Shown: positions 57,092 through 64,000 of the stretch, piece by piece
Position numbering within the stretch: the stretch's first letter is position 1
Layout of the letters: each line of letters starts with the position of its first letter
NCBI RefSeq assembly: GCF_000214475.1
Contig: NZ_AFII01000002.1
Span: 248,001-312,000, forward strand
Source of the DNA: Parvimonas sp. oral taxon 110 str. F0139
Lineage (GTDB): Bacteria; Bacillota; Clostridia; Tissierellales; Peptoniphilaceae
Direction: 5' to 3'
Length of the DNA stretch: 64,000 nt
Program-made: the position numbers and the translations under genes
The notes under the pieces: model-generated
What the model was told of the DNA's origin: nothing
Databases searched by the model: none
Seen by the model: only the letters and a program-made list of their open reading frames with translations

Positions 57092-58612
57092 TTAAATTAC
57101 AAGTTCAAGTCCTTTTTTATTAAGCCTATATACTTTATCACAAACCACATTAATATATTTTTTATCGTGAGAAACTGAGATTATTGCTCCTCTATATGAT
57201 TTTAATAATTTTCTGATTTCAACTGACGAAAAAGGAGATAAATTTCTTGTAGGTTCATCTAAAATCAAAACTTCAGGATTTTCTAAAATCATTTTTAAAA
57301 AGTAAATTTTCGCCTTTTGTCCTCCGGAAAGTGATTTTAAATTATGAAACATCTCATCTGCAGTAAACTTCATTGACCCTAAAAATGTCCTTATTTTTGT
57401 AGTCTCTTCCTTTTCGTAAGTCTTACTCAAATAATCTATAATACTCATATCAACATTCATCTTATCATCATAATTCTGTGGCATATAAGCAATCTTTACA
57501 TTTTTCTTTATATTATCCAAAATTATCTTTAAAAGAGTTGTCTTTCCTATTCCATTTTCTCCGATTATACAGATTTTATCAGTACCAAATACCTTTAATT
57601 CTATATTTTCACTCAAAACTTTAGAGCCAATAACAAGTTTTTCCAAATTCAAATCCAAAATTTCCTTTTTTGTAGAGTAATTAACATTTTCATCAAATTT
57701 TATAAAAATTGATTCTTCATAATCTGGAAATTCAAGCAAATTCTCCTTTTCTGTTTGAAGTCTTCTACCGATAGACTTTACAGTATGCATTTTTATTTTC
57801 AGCTCTGTCCCCCAAAAATCATTTTTTGTACTTCTGATTTCATGTTGCACTCTTTCATATATTTTCTGATATTTTCTTTGTTTCTTATCAAATTCTTCTC
57901 TTTGTTTTTTTGCAATTCTCTCCTGTCTTTCAATAGCATTTCCTCTATTCTCAACATAATTCTCATAATCCAACTTTTCAATTGAAATCTTCGGCTTTTG
58001 TTTTCTCATAAGCTGTTCAATATGAATAATTACATTTGCACAATTTTCAATTAAATCCTCATCGTGAGAAATAAAAATTATTGGAATATCAATGTTTTTT
58101 ATGAAATTCTTAAGCCATTCAATAGAATTTATATCCAAATCATTACTAGGCTCGTCCAATAAAAGACAAGTCGGCTCTTTCATAAGTTCGCAAAGTAAAA
58201 TAAATTTAATTCTTTCCCCACCAGATAATTCACTTATCTTTTGTTTTTCATTTATTAAATTTTCATCAAAATTCAACTCTTTTAATAATTTGTAAAATAA
58301 ATTATAATCAAAATAATCCTCTTTAATTTTATTTTCAAGATATTCCTTTGTTGAAAAATCTAAAATCTTTGCTTCCAAAATCTGTGGTAAATATCCAATA
58401 ACTTCATTTTTCTTATTTATTTCTCCACTTATTTCAGCATATTCTTTTAAGCTCTCATCATCTACTATCGCCTTTAAAATGCTGGATTTTCCGTTTCCCT
58501 CTTCTCCGATTATACAAACTTTCATTCCGGTTTCTAAAGAAAAGCTGAAATCTTCAATCACAGTTCTTAAATCATTCACTAAATATATTGATAATTTTTT
58601 TATACTAAGCAT
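57092..58612 (-). CDS. ABC-F family ATPase (ribosomal-protection type)
   Basis: Soluble protein with two ABC domains and no membrane part, 506 residues. Domain 1: GEEGNGKSS (about 34-42), LSGGERIKF, CLLLDEPSNDLD. Domain 2: GENGIGKTT (about 348), LSGGQKAKI, VLILDEPTRNLS. A basic inter-domain linker (about 205-300) could reach the ribosomal P-tRNA region. Size and linker fit antibiotic-resistance ABC-F proteins (Lsa/Vga/CplR type). Most telling is the 5' leader, which carries a tiny ORF and an attenuator as do drug-induced ABC-F genes. The start is the ATG at 58612 after TAGGAGG; an upstream in-frame GTG lacks a site. Resistance spectrum unknown. Confidence 0.85.
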   Translation of the reverse strand: MLSIKKLSIYLVNDLRTVIEDFSFSLETGMKVCIIGEEGNGKSSILKAIVDDESLKEYAEISGEINKKNEVIGYLPQILEAKILDFSTKEYLENKIKEDYFDYNLFYKLLKELNFDENLINEKQKISELSGGERIKFILLCELMKEPTCLLLDEPSNDLDINSIEWLKNFIKNIDIPIIFISHDEDLIENCANVIIHIEQLMRKQKPKISIEKLDYENYVENRGNAIERQERIAKKQREEFDKKQRKYQKIYERVQHEIRSTKNDFWGTELKIKMHTVKSIGRRLQTEKENLLEFPDYEESIFIKFDENVNYSTKKEILDLNLEKLVIGSKVLSENIELKVFGTDKICIIGENGIGKTTLLKIILDNIKKNVKIAYMPQNYDDKMNVDMSIIDYLSKTYEKEETTKIRTFLGSMKFTADEMFHNLKSLSGGQKAKIYFLKMILENPEVLILDEPTRNLSPFSSVEIRKLLKSYRGAIISVSHDKKYINVVCDKVYRLNKKGLELVI

Positions 58613-58638
58613 ATATCCTCCTAATTTAAGCCACAAAA

Positions 58639-58664
58639 AAATGGCAATCCACTTATTGCCATTT
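58639..58664 (-). terminator. Attenuator terminator upstream of the ABC-F gene
   Basis: A 10-bp perfect stem (58639-58648 with 58655-58664), 6-base loop, then T7 on the minus strand, 26 bp before the ABC-F start codon, i.e. within the gene's own leader. Confidence 0.85.
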
Positions 58665-58784
58665 CAACATTCATTTTGCAACTTAAAAAGGAGTTCTAAA
58701 AAAGAACACAAAAAGGAATGTATAACTAAAATGGCAACAAAAAACTAAGCTCCAAAAAGCTATTAAATTTCTGTCTCATAATAG

Positions 58785-58799
58785 TTATCTAATTAACAT
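58785..58799 (-). CDS. Putative leader peptide MLIR
   Basis: Minimal ORF ATG TTA ATT AGA TAA, preceded by AGGAGG five bases before the ATG, one of the best ribosome sites in the window. It encodes only Met-Leu-Ile-Arg. Short leader ORFs control ABC-F and Erm genes through drug-stalled ribosomes. It is too short for coding statistics, so support comes from the site, position and pairing potential. Confidence 0.6.
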   Translation of the reverse strand: MLIR

Positions 58800-58851
58800 T
58801 CCTTCCTCCTGAATTTTTTATTAATTTTTGATATATCTCTACATCACTTAA

Positions 58852-58880
58852 ATTTTAACACAAACAAATTAAAGTGTCAA
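58852..58880 (-). promoter_or_regulatory. Promoter of the ABC-F gene
   Basis: Minus strand TTGACA (58875-58880), a 17-bp spacer and TAAAAT (58852-58857). The surrounding sequence resembles the promoters of the lipoprotein genes to the right. Confidence 0.8.
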
Positions 58881-58926
58881 ATTATTTTAAATAAATTTAT
58901 TGTTACTAAAAAATTTAAATACAAAA

Positions 58927-58950
58927 AATGGCAATCTTTAAATTGCCATT
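58927..58950 (-). terminator. Terminator of lipoprotein gene 1
   Basis: AATGGCAAT/ATTGCCATT stem (58927-58935 with 58942-58950) then T6 on the minus strand. The same hairpin core recurs at 58639, 60017 and 62142. Confidence 0.8.
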
Positions 58951-58956
58951 ATAAAA

Positions 58957-59886
58957 TTATTTTTTAGGAACTTCAATAGTTGATGTAGATTTGATAGTTT
59001 TAATAGCTTGTTTTGCTATTTCAATCATATCTTGTTCTGTTAGATATCTTGCCTTTCCAGACTTTTCGTATGGACCATAAGGAAAAACTTTATATTCAAA
59101 ACGCATTTTTAAAAGTGCTTTATCACTGATTTCATATGTCAAGCTAAATTCTGAATCATATCTTTCTTTAGGCTTGTATTTATTATATGATTGATATGAT
59201 ATTGAAGCTCTATGTTCTCCGCTTTCAACAATAGGAACTCTAACCCATTCTTTGCGCGCTTCTAGAATTTTATCACTTTCTTCTAGATGGACATCATATG
59301 CATTTTTATCTACTGTTCTATGAATTGAAATACCATGAGTAATTTGCGCGTTCATTTCTTTATTTCCTGTATAAAAATATCCTTCTCCGCCACCGCCTGG
59401 ACTAGAAAAAACATATTCATTTTCTTTAATTAAAGGTGCAATATCTTTAATAAGGACATCCGCTTTTCTATCTTTACTTGGGTCAATTTGTTCTCTAACT
59501 GTTTTACCTTCATTTGTATTTTGTACAATAAAATGATTGTTAGTAATAGTGTCATTAGGTAATTCAATTTCGACAGTAGCTACAAAATTTCCCGGAATAA
59601 CATTTCCTGCAATATTGTCATGATAACCCAATCTAATAACTGATGTTTCTGTTTTGTTAAAAGGCCATTCTTTTTCGTTTTTTTCAAATGTTGAACCTTC
59701 TTTTTTAACTTTAACAGCATTTTTTTCATCATCATCTAATTCTTGTTCGTTTTTACTTTTAGAATCATCTTTTTTTGTTTCTTCTTTTTGAGTAGAATTT
59801 TCAGAAGCTTTTTCTTTTGGTTTTGAACAGCCTGCAAATGCTAATAAGGCTAATCCACAAATAAGTATTTTTCTAAAATTTTTCAT
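58957..59886 (-). CDS. Tandem lipoprotein paralogue 1
   Basis: 309-residue secreted lipoprotein of no family I recognise. Signal peptide with lipobox LAFAGC, Cys at residue 20; then a Lys/Glu/Ser-rich linker (about 21-65), then a beta-rich domain. Conserved blocks shared by all four paralogues: EGSTFEKNEKEWPFN, VEIELPNDT, YFYTGNKE, ESGEHRASI and YLTEQDMIEIAKQ. It has its own promoter and terminator. Tandem paralogues that differ mainly in the middle suggest a surface function under diversification. Confidence 0.85.
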   Translation of the reverse strand: MKNFRKILICGLALLAFAGCSKPKEKASENSTQKEETKKDDSKSKNEQELDDDEKNAVKVKKEGSTFEKNEKEWPFNKTETSVIRLGYHDNIAGNVIPGNFVATVEIELPNDTITNNHFIVQNTNEGKTVREQIDPSKDRKADVLIKDIAPLIKENEYVFSSPGGGGEGYFYTGNKEMNAQITHGISIHRTVDKNAYDVHLEESDKILEARKEWVRVPIVESGEHRASISYQSYNKYKPKERYDSEFSLTYEISDKALLKMRFEYKVFPYGPYEKSGKARYLTEQDMIEIAKQAIKTIKSTSTIEVPKK

Positions 59887-59926
59887 ATAATACCTCCGTT
59901 ATTTTAATATTATAATCTACAAAAAA

Positions 59927-59955
59927 ATTATAGCACAAAAGAAATAAAGTGTCAA
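59927..59955 (-). promoter_or_regulatory. Promoter of lipoprotein gene 1
   Basis: Minus strand TTGACA (59950-59955), a 17-bp spacer and TATAAT (59927-59932), 40 bp before the start codon. Confidence 0.85.
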
Positions 59956-60016
59956 AATAAACTTTAAATATAATTATTTTATATTTAGTATTAACTTTTT
60001 AGAAAAATAAACACAA

Positions 60017-60044
60017 AAAATGGCAATCATTAAATTGCCATTTT
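60017..60044 (-). terminator. Terminator of lipoprotein genes 3 and 2
   Basis: An 11-bp AAAATGGCAAT/ATTGCCATTTT stem with a 6-base loop and T-rich exit, 9 bp beyond the gene 2 stop. Confidence 0.85.
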
Positions 60045-60053
60045 ATTCATATT

Positions 60054-61009
60054 TTATTTATAATCAACTTTTGTAGTTGATGTGGATTTGATAGTTTTAA
60101 TAACCTGTTTGCCTATTTCAATCATATCTTGTTCAGTTAAATGTCTAGTCTTTCCTCGATCGTGATATAGACCAGTTGGTAATAAATTATACCAAAATTC
60201 AAACTTTAAAGTTGCAATATCGTCAATCTCATACTCAAAATAAAAATGTGAATCTGTTCTTTCCGTTGGAATAGTTTTATTATAAGCTTGATAGTATATT
60301 GATGCTCTATGCTCTCCACTTTCTACAACATGTGCTAATACCCACTGTTTTTCTTTTTTCATCTGTTTGGCACAGTCCGCAAGATAAGTATCATAAGCAT
60401 TTTTATCTTTCGTTCTATTAATAAAAATACCATGATCAACCTTAACATTAAGTTTTTCATTTCCTGTAAAGAATGAATGCTCAGCCAAAGCTGCTCTTGA
60501 AGGTGAATGAACATACTCATCTGACTTTATTACAGATGCAACATCTTTCACAGTAACAGCATCATCTTTACCTTTACTATCATCAATTAATTTTCTTGTT
60601 TCTTCATGTTTACTTTTCTTTAAAATATTGGTTGAATTGTACATCAAAGTATCATTAGGTAATTCAATGTCCACAGTTACTAAATATTTTCCCTCTATAA
60701 CATCTTTTGAATTGTTAAAATCATATCCAAATGTAAGAACAGATGTTTCAGTTTGATTAAAAGGCCATTCTTTTTCATTTTTTTCAAATGTTGAGCCTTC
60801 CTTTTGCACTTTTACAGCATTTTTTGCATATTCATCCATTTTCTTTTCTTCTTCAGTTTTTTCTTCATCTTTTTTTGCTTCTTCTTTTGTTTCTTCTTTT
60901 GTCTCTTCTTTTTGTGTAGATGTTTCAGCAGGTTTTTCTTTTGGCTTTGAACAGCCTGCAAATACTAATAAGGCTAATACACAAATAAGCATTTTTTTAA
61001 ATTTTTCAT
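60054..61009 (-). pseudogene. Tandem lipoprotein paralogue 2, frameshifted at codon 4
   Basis: Same family as paralogue 1 and very close to paralogue 4 (the first 100 or so mature residues are almost identical). The proper ATG is at 61009, but the third codon is followed by only TTT (plus strand AAA 60999-61001) where paralogues 1 and 4 have TTTT, so the frame breaks after MKN. Restoring the base gives MKNFKKMLICVLALLVFAGC with a lipobox. From the first in-frame ATG (MLICVL...) the signal would lack its basic N-region. No promoter of its own; it follows paralogue 3 by 35 bp. Confidence 0.8.
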
Positions 61010-61044
61010 AGAATATTTCTCCTAATCTATAATTAAATATAAAA

Positions 61045-62011
61045 TTAATTCTGAGTTATATCTTTTGATGTTGAACCTTTAATAGTTTTAAGAATCATTT
61101 TACCAATTTCAATTATATCTGGTTCAGTTACACTTCTCATTTTGCCTTTACCAAATGGGCTTTTATCACTTGGTTTTAAATCAAAATGCATTTCTAACAC
61201 TGCATTATCACTTATTTCATATAAGAAGTTAAAATCTAAATCTGTTCTTGCATATGGATGTACTTTATCAAAATCTCTATATGTTACAGCTGCTCTATGT
61301 TCACTGTTTTCTACTAACGGAATCCTAATCATGTTTTTATCTCTAGGTTTAGCATCCGGTTTGTCTTCCATAAGAATATCGTAACATTTTTTATCTTTTG
61401 TTCCGTTAAAAGTAATATTATAGTCAATACGCGTATTATATTCTTTATTTCCAGTTTCTAGATATGCATTTAGTCCACAGTATTCCATTTCATTGCTAGC
61501 CAACAAATCTGCAATTTCTTTTATAGTAATATTAGAATTTTTTTCTTTATTCAAGTCGGTAAATTCTCTAATTAAATCACCAGTATTTTTATCATAAATT
61601 GTGAAACGATTACTTGTAATAGAATCATTAGGTATTTCAATATCAACTGTAGCAATAAAACGTCTATTTTTATCTTCTAATTTAACACTACCTGTAGCTC
61701 CTAAAGTAATGACTGAAGTTTCAGTTTGATTAAAAGGATATTCTTTTTCATTCTTTACGAAAAGAGACCCTTCTTTTTTGACTCTTGTAGCTAATTTCTT
61801 TTTTCTTCAAACTCTTTATCCTCTTTAGTCTCTTCCCCACCATTTGAATTATTAGTTTTGTTATTTGCTTCAGCTGTATTGTCTTCCTTATTTTCTTCTT
61901 TTGTTTCTTCTTGTTTTGTAGATGTTTCAGCGGGTTTTTCTTTTGATTTTGAACAACCTGCAAATGCTAATAAGGCTAATACACAAATAAGTAATTTTTT
62001 AAATTTTTCAT
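61045..62011 (-). pseudogene. Tandem lipoprotein paralogue 3, two frameshifts
   Basis: Most diverged member. ATG at 62011; TTT instead of TTTT (plus strand 62001-62003) shifts the frame at codon 4, as in paralogue 2, and one A is missing from the A6 run at plus-strand 61799-61804 after KEFEEK. With both restored the protein is about 322 residues: lipobox LAFAGC, an acidic linker with NNKTNNSNGG, then VKKEGSLFVKNEKEYPFN, IEIPNDSI, YLETGNKEYN, ENSEHRAAV and VTEPDIIEIGK. It is cotranscribed with paralogue 2. Confidence 0.8.
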
Positions 62012-62051
62012 ATAATACCTCCGTAATTTTAATATTATATCTTACAAAAAA

Positions 62052-62080
62052 ATTATAACACAAACGAAATAAAGTGTCAA
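62052..62080 (-). promoter_or_regulatory. Promoter of lipoprotein genes 3 and 2
   Basis: Minus strand TTGACA (62075-62080), a 17-bp spacer and TATAAT (62052-62057); nearly the same sequence as the promoter at 59927-59955. Confidence 0.85.
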
Positions 62081-62141
62081 AATAAACTTTAAATATAATT
62101 ATTTTATCTTTAGTATATAATTTTTAGAAAAATAAACACAA

Positions 62142-62169
62142 AAAATGGCAATCATTAAATTGCCATTTT
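62142..62169 (-). terminator. Terminator of lipoprotein gene 4
   Basis: AAAATGGCAAT/ATTGCCATTTT stem identical to that at 60017-60044, 9 bp beyond the stop codon. Confidence 0.85.
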
Positions 62170-62178
62170 ATTCATATT

Positions 62179-63135
62179 TTATTTATAATCAACTTTTGTA
62201 GTTGATGTGGATTTGATAGTTTTAATAACCTGTTTGCCTATTTCAATCATATCTTGTTCAGTTAAATGTCTAGTCTTTCCTTTATCTTTATATAGACCTG
62301 TTGGTAATAATTGATACCAAAATTCAAGATGTAAAGTTGCAATATCATCAATTTCATATGTAAAATAAAAATGTGAATCTGTTCTTGCTTCGGGATTAAC
62401 TTCATTATAGGCCTTATAGTATATTGATGCTCTATGCTCTCCACTTTCTACAACATGTGCTAATGCCCACTGTTTTTCTTTTTTCATCTCTTCGGCACAA
62501 TCCGCAAGATAAGTATCATAAGCATTTTTATCTTTGGTTCTATTAATAAAAATACCATAATCAACCATAGCATTAAGTTTATTATCTCCAGTAAAGAACG
62601 AATGTGATGGTAAACCTCCAGTTGCAGGCGAATCAATATACTCATCAGGCTTTATTACAGATGCAATGTCTTTCACAGTAACAGCATCATCTTTACCTTT
62701 ACTATCATCAATGTCATCTCTTCCTAATTCATGTTTGCTTTTTTTTAAAAGATCGGTTGAATTGTACATTAATGTATCATTAGGCAATTCAATGTCCACA
62801 GTTACTAAATATTTTCCCTCTATAACATCGTCTGAATTGTTAAAATCATATCCAAATGTAAGAACAGATGTTTCAGTTTGGTTAAAAGGCCACTCTTTTT
62901 CATTTTTTTCAAATGTTGAGCCTTCCTTTTGCACTTTTACAGCATTTTTTGCATATTCATCCATTTTCTTTTCTTCTTCAGTTTTTTCTTCATCTTTTTT
63001 TGCTTCTTCTTTTGTTTCTTCTTTTGTCTCTTCTTTTTGTGTAGAATTTTCAGAAGCCTTTTCTTTTGGCTTTGAACAGCCTGCAAATGCTAATAAAGCT
63101 AATCCACAAATAAGCATTTTTTTAAAATTTTTCAT
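62179..63135 (-). CDS. Tandem lipoprotein paralogue 4
   Basis: Intact 318-residue member: MKNFKKMLICGLALLAFAGC with the lipidated Cys at residue 20, a repetitive KEETKEE linker, then the conserved domain (EGSTFEKNEKEWPFN, DIELPNDTLMYN, SFFTGDNKLN, VESGEHRASIYY, HLTEQDMIEIGKQ). Its C-terminal STTKVDYK and 3' flank match paralogue 2 almost exactly, evidence of recent duplication or gene conversion. Own promoter and terminator. Confidence 0.85.
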   Translation of the reverse strand: MKNFKKMLICGLALLAFAGCSKPKEKASENSTQKEETKEETKEEAKKDEEKTEEEKKMDEYAKNAVKVQKEGSTFEKNEKEWPFNQTETSVLTFGYDFNNSDDVIEGKYLVTVDIELPNDTLMYNSTDLLKKSKHELGRDDIDDSKGKDDAVTVKDIASVIKPDEYIDSPATGGLPSHSFFTGDNKLNAMVDYGIFINRTKDKNAYDTYLADCAEEMKKEKQWALAHVVESGEHRASIYYKAYNEVNPEARTDSHFYFTYEIDDIATLHLEFWYQLLPTGLYKDKGKTRHLTEQDMIEIGKQVIKTIKSTSTTKVDYK

Positions 63136-63175
63136 ATAATACCCCCGTAATTTTAATATTGTATTCTACAAAAAA

Positions 63176-63204
63176 ATTATAACATAAACGAGATAAAGAG
63201 TCAA
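63176..63204 (-). promoter_or_regulatory. Promoter of lipoprotein gene 4
   Basis: Minus strand TTGACT (63199-63204), a 17-bp spacer and TATAAT (63176-63181). Confidence 0.8.
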
Positions 63205-63206
63205 AA

Positions 63207-63835
63207 TTAACTAAAGTAAATAAGTATTCCTGCTATTATAATCACTAAAAAGATTACCAAAATAATATTTTTCTTTTTATTCTTTTATATTCATATTCAT
63301 CTGCAGATTTTTCAAAATCTTTAAGTATATCCCTAGGAATTGAAATTCTATTTACTTCTTTTTTTGCTCCGTCTTTATAAGTATAGTAAAGTTGTTCTCC
63401 ATCTATCATTTCATAGGAATAGTTTCCAATACTATAACCACTTGTATAATCAGACAAACTAGAATTTGATTCAGGGATAATACTTTTTTCTGTAAACATC
63501 TCTGGATCTAAATTATCAACTAAAGTTTTTGCTTTTTCTAAATCAAAATTATATTTGTTTTTTACATACTTTACAGCTTCTTCTGTTCTATTTTCTCTTA
63601 TCAAAGCATATAAATCATTATCATATATCCTAGAAATAATTGAATTTTTAAACATATCGTGAAAGTCTTCTTTTGATAATCCATGGTTTTTTCCTTCAAA
63701 ATATTCCAAGGTTTTTGTCATCTTATCAACTGTTTCTTTTGCATCTTTAAAATCCATATTATATTTATTTTTAACATACTTTACAGCTTCTTCTTTTCTT
63801 TTTTGTTTTAATAAATCATATAATACTTTGTCCAT
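63207..63835 (-). pseudogene. Protein with two L7/L12-like repeats and C-terminal membrane anchor, frameshifted
   Basis: 193 codons are read in the first frame, with two copies of a 35-40-residue helical repeat: LYDLLKQKRKEEAVKYVKNK (about 4-40) and LYALIRENRTEEAVKYVKNK (about 76-112), each followed by a D/A-K-x-x-V-D motif, resembling the C-terminal fold of ribosomal protein L7/L12. The frame ends IKRKILFW, but one extra A in the run at plus-strand 63268-63272 leads instead into NIILVIFLVIIIAGILIYFS and a stop at 63207, a textbook tail anchor. So the true product is probably about 209 residues and membrane-bound. Function unknown. Confidence 0.7.
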
Positions 63836-64000
63836 TACTCACTCCGATATAATCTAAGTAAATTTTCAAACTTTTTAAATTTCGAAAAATATTCTACATT
63901 ATCGTAGGTTATTTTTCCCTTTTGTATTTGCAAAATAAATATTTGAATTTGAATTTTTTCGTAAAAACTTTGATTTCTTCAGACAAAAAGTTTTAACTTA
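63835..64000 (-). other. Possible 3' end of an upstream gene
   Basis: A reading frame ending in TAA at 63835-63837 overlaps the next ATG (TAATG) and reads GKITYDNVEYFSKFKKFEN and LLRLYRSE backward from the edge for about 47 codons before a stop near 63980. The overlap suggests coupling, but the frame is short and cut by the window, so this is weak. Confidence 0.3.

Larger units (their letters stand above)
58613..58956 (-). promoter_or_regulatory. Attenuator leader of the ABC-F gene
   Basis: From the promoter (58852-58880) the leader runs about 230 nt. In order: leader ORF (58785-58799) with a strong site; an internal segment 58715-58728 complementary to the leader-ORF start region; TTGCCATTT at 58728-58737 (minus sense), complementary to the 5' arm of the terminator; a small hairpin 58693-58707; the terminator 58639-58664 with T7; then the ABC-F ribosome site. 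Alternative pairings make an on/off switch likely. The outer part (58881-58956) is the downstream end of the first lipoprotein unit. Confidence 0.7.

Noticed and set aside
57092..58612. ABC exporter
   Set aside because: Two ABC domains are fused with no membrane segment and no permease gene beside it; the layout is ABC-F.

Overview
The window reads as chromosomal DNA of a very A+T-rich, low-GC Gram-positive anaerobe. A Parvimonas-like member of the Tissierellia/Clostridia fits best: polyamine and branched-chain amino acid uptake, ornithine carbamoyltransferase plus carbamate kinase, a glycyl-radical enzyme pair, T-box leaders on tRNA synthetase genes, and no cytochrome or respiratory genes. 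The genus is an inference from gene content and style, not a search result. Most genes lie on the minus strand, with strong AGGAGG ribosome sites and many simple hairpin terminators.

Layout. 1-6.5 kb: M18 aminopeptidase (cut by the edge), an APC-type amino acid permease, a potB-potC-potD polyamine uptake operon without potA, and phosphoglycerate mutase on the plus strand. 6.6-12.6 kb: a BrnQ carrier with an unusual C-terminal tail, then the str operon rpsL-rpsG-fusA-tuf. 12.8-18.7 kb: a DUF2974-type hydrolase; an operon of ornithine carbamoyltransferase, carbamate kinase and a DMT-family exporter; and divergently an AraC-type regulator with two DNA-binding domains. 18.7-20.6 kb: a 14-gene tRNA operon with one clear promoter; its last gene, tRNA-Phe, has a broken second copy. 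20.7-23.3 kb: tsaE-tsaB-rimI-tsaD for the t6A tRNA modification. 23.5-29.2 kb: a 1073-residue leucine-rich-repeat surface protein and a YjjI/YjjW glycyl-radical pair. 29.4-33.6 kb: an accessory stretch (DUF4365 protein, DUF1722 plus pyrimidine-dimer-glycosylase-like protein, double cupin) marked by a dispersed palindromic repeat. 33.7-36.8 kb: dicarboxylate/amino acid symporter, Crp/Fnr regulator and CPBP protease. 37-49 kb: thrS and hisS, mscL, methyltransferases, RNase Y, and a tyrS-udk-ybaK-mobA operon behind a T-box with a very short Stem I. 49-57 kb: small lipoprotein, TcaA-like membrane protein, PepF, and an FHA-FtsW/RodA-PBP-DsrE operon. 57-64 kb: an ABC-F ATPase behind an attenuator with a four-codon leader ORF, four tandem paralogous lipoproteins, and a protein with two L7/L12-like repeats.

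Two cross-cutting observations matter to a reader. First, ten genes are broken by what looks like a single missing base in an A or T run (eleven sites), always in the same direction; this suggests homopolymer undercalling in the assembly or slippage-tolerant genes, so I annotate full reconstructed spans and mark them as frameshifted. Second, regulation by RNA is prominent: two T-boxes, one with a Stem I hardly larger than an anticodon-loop-sized hairpin, and a leader-peptide attenuator upstream of the ABC-F gene.
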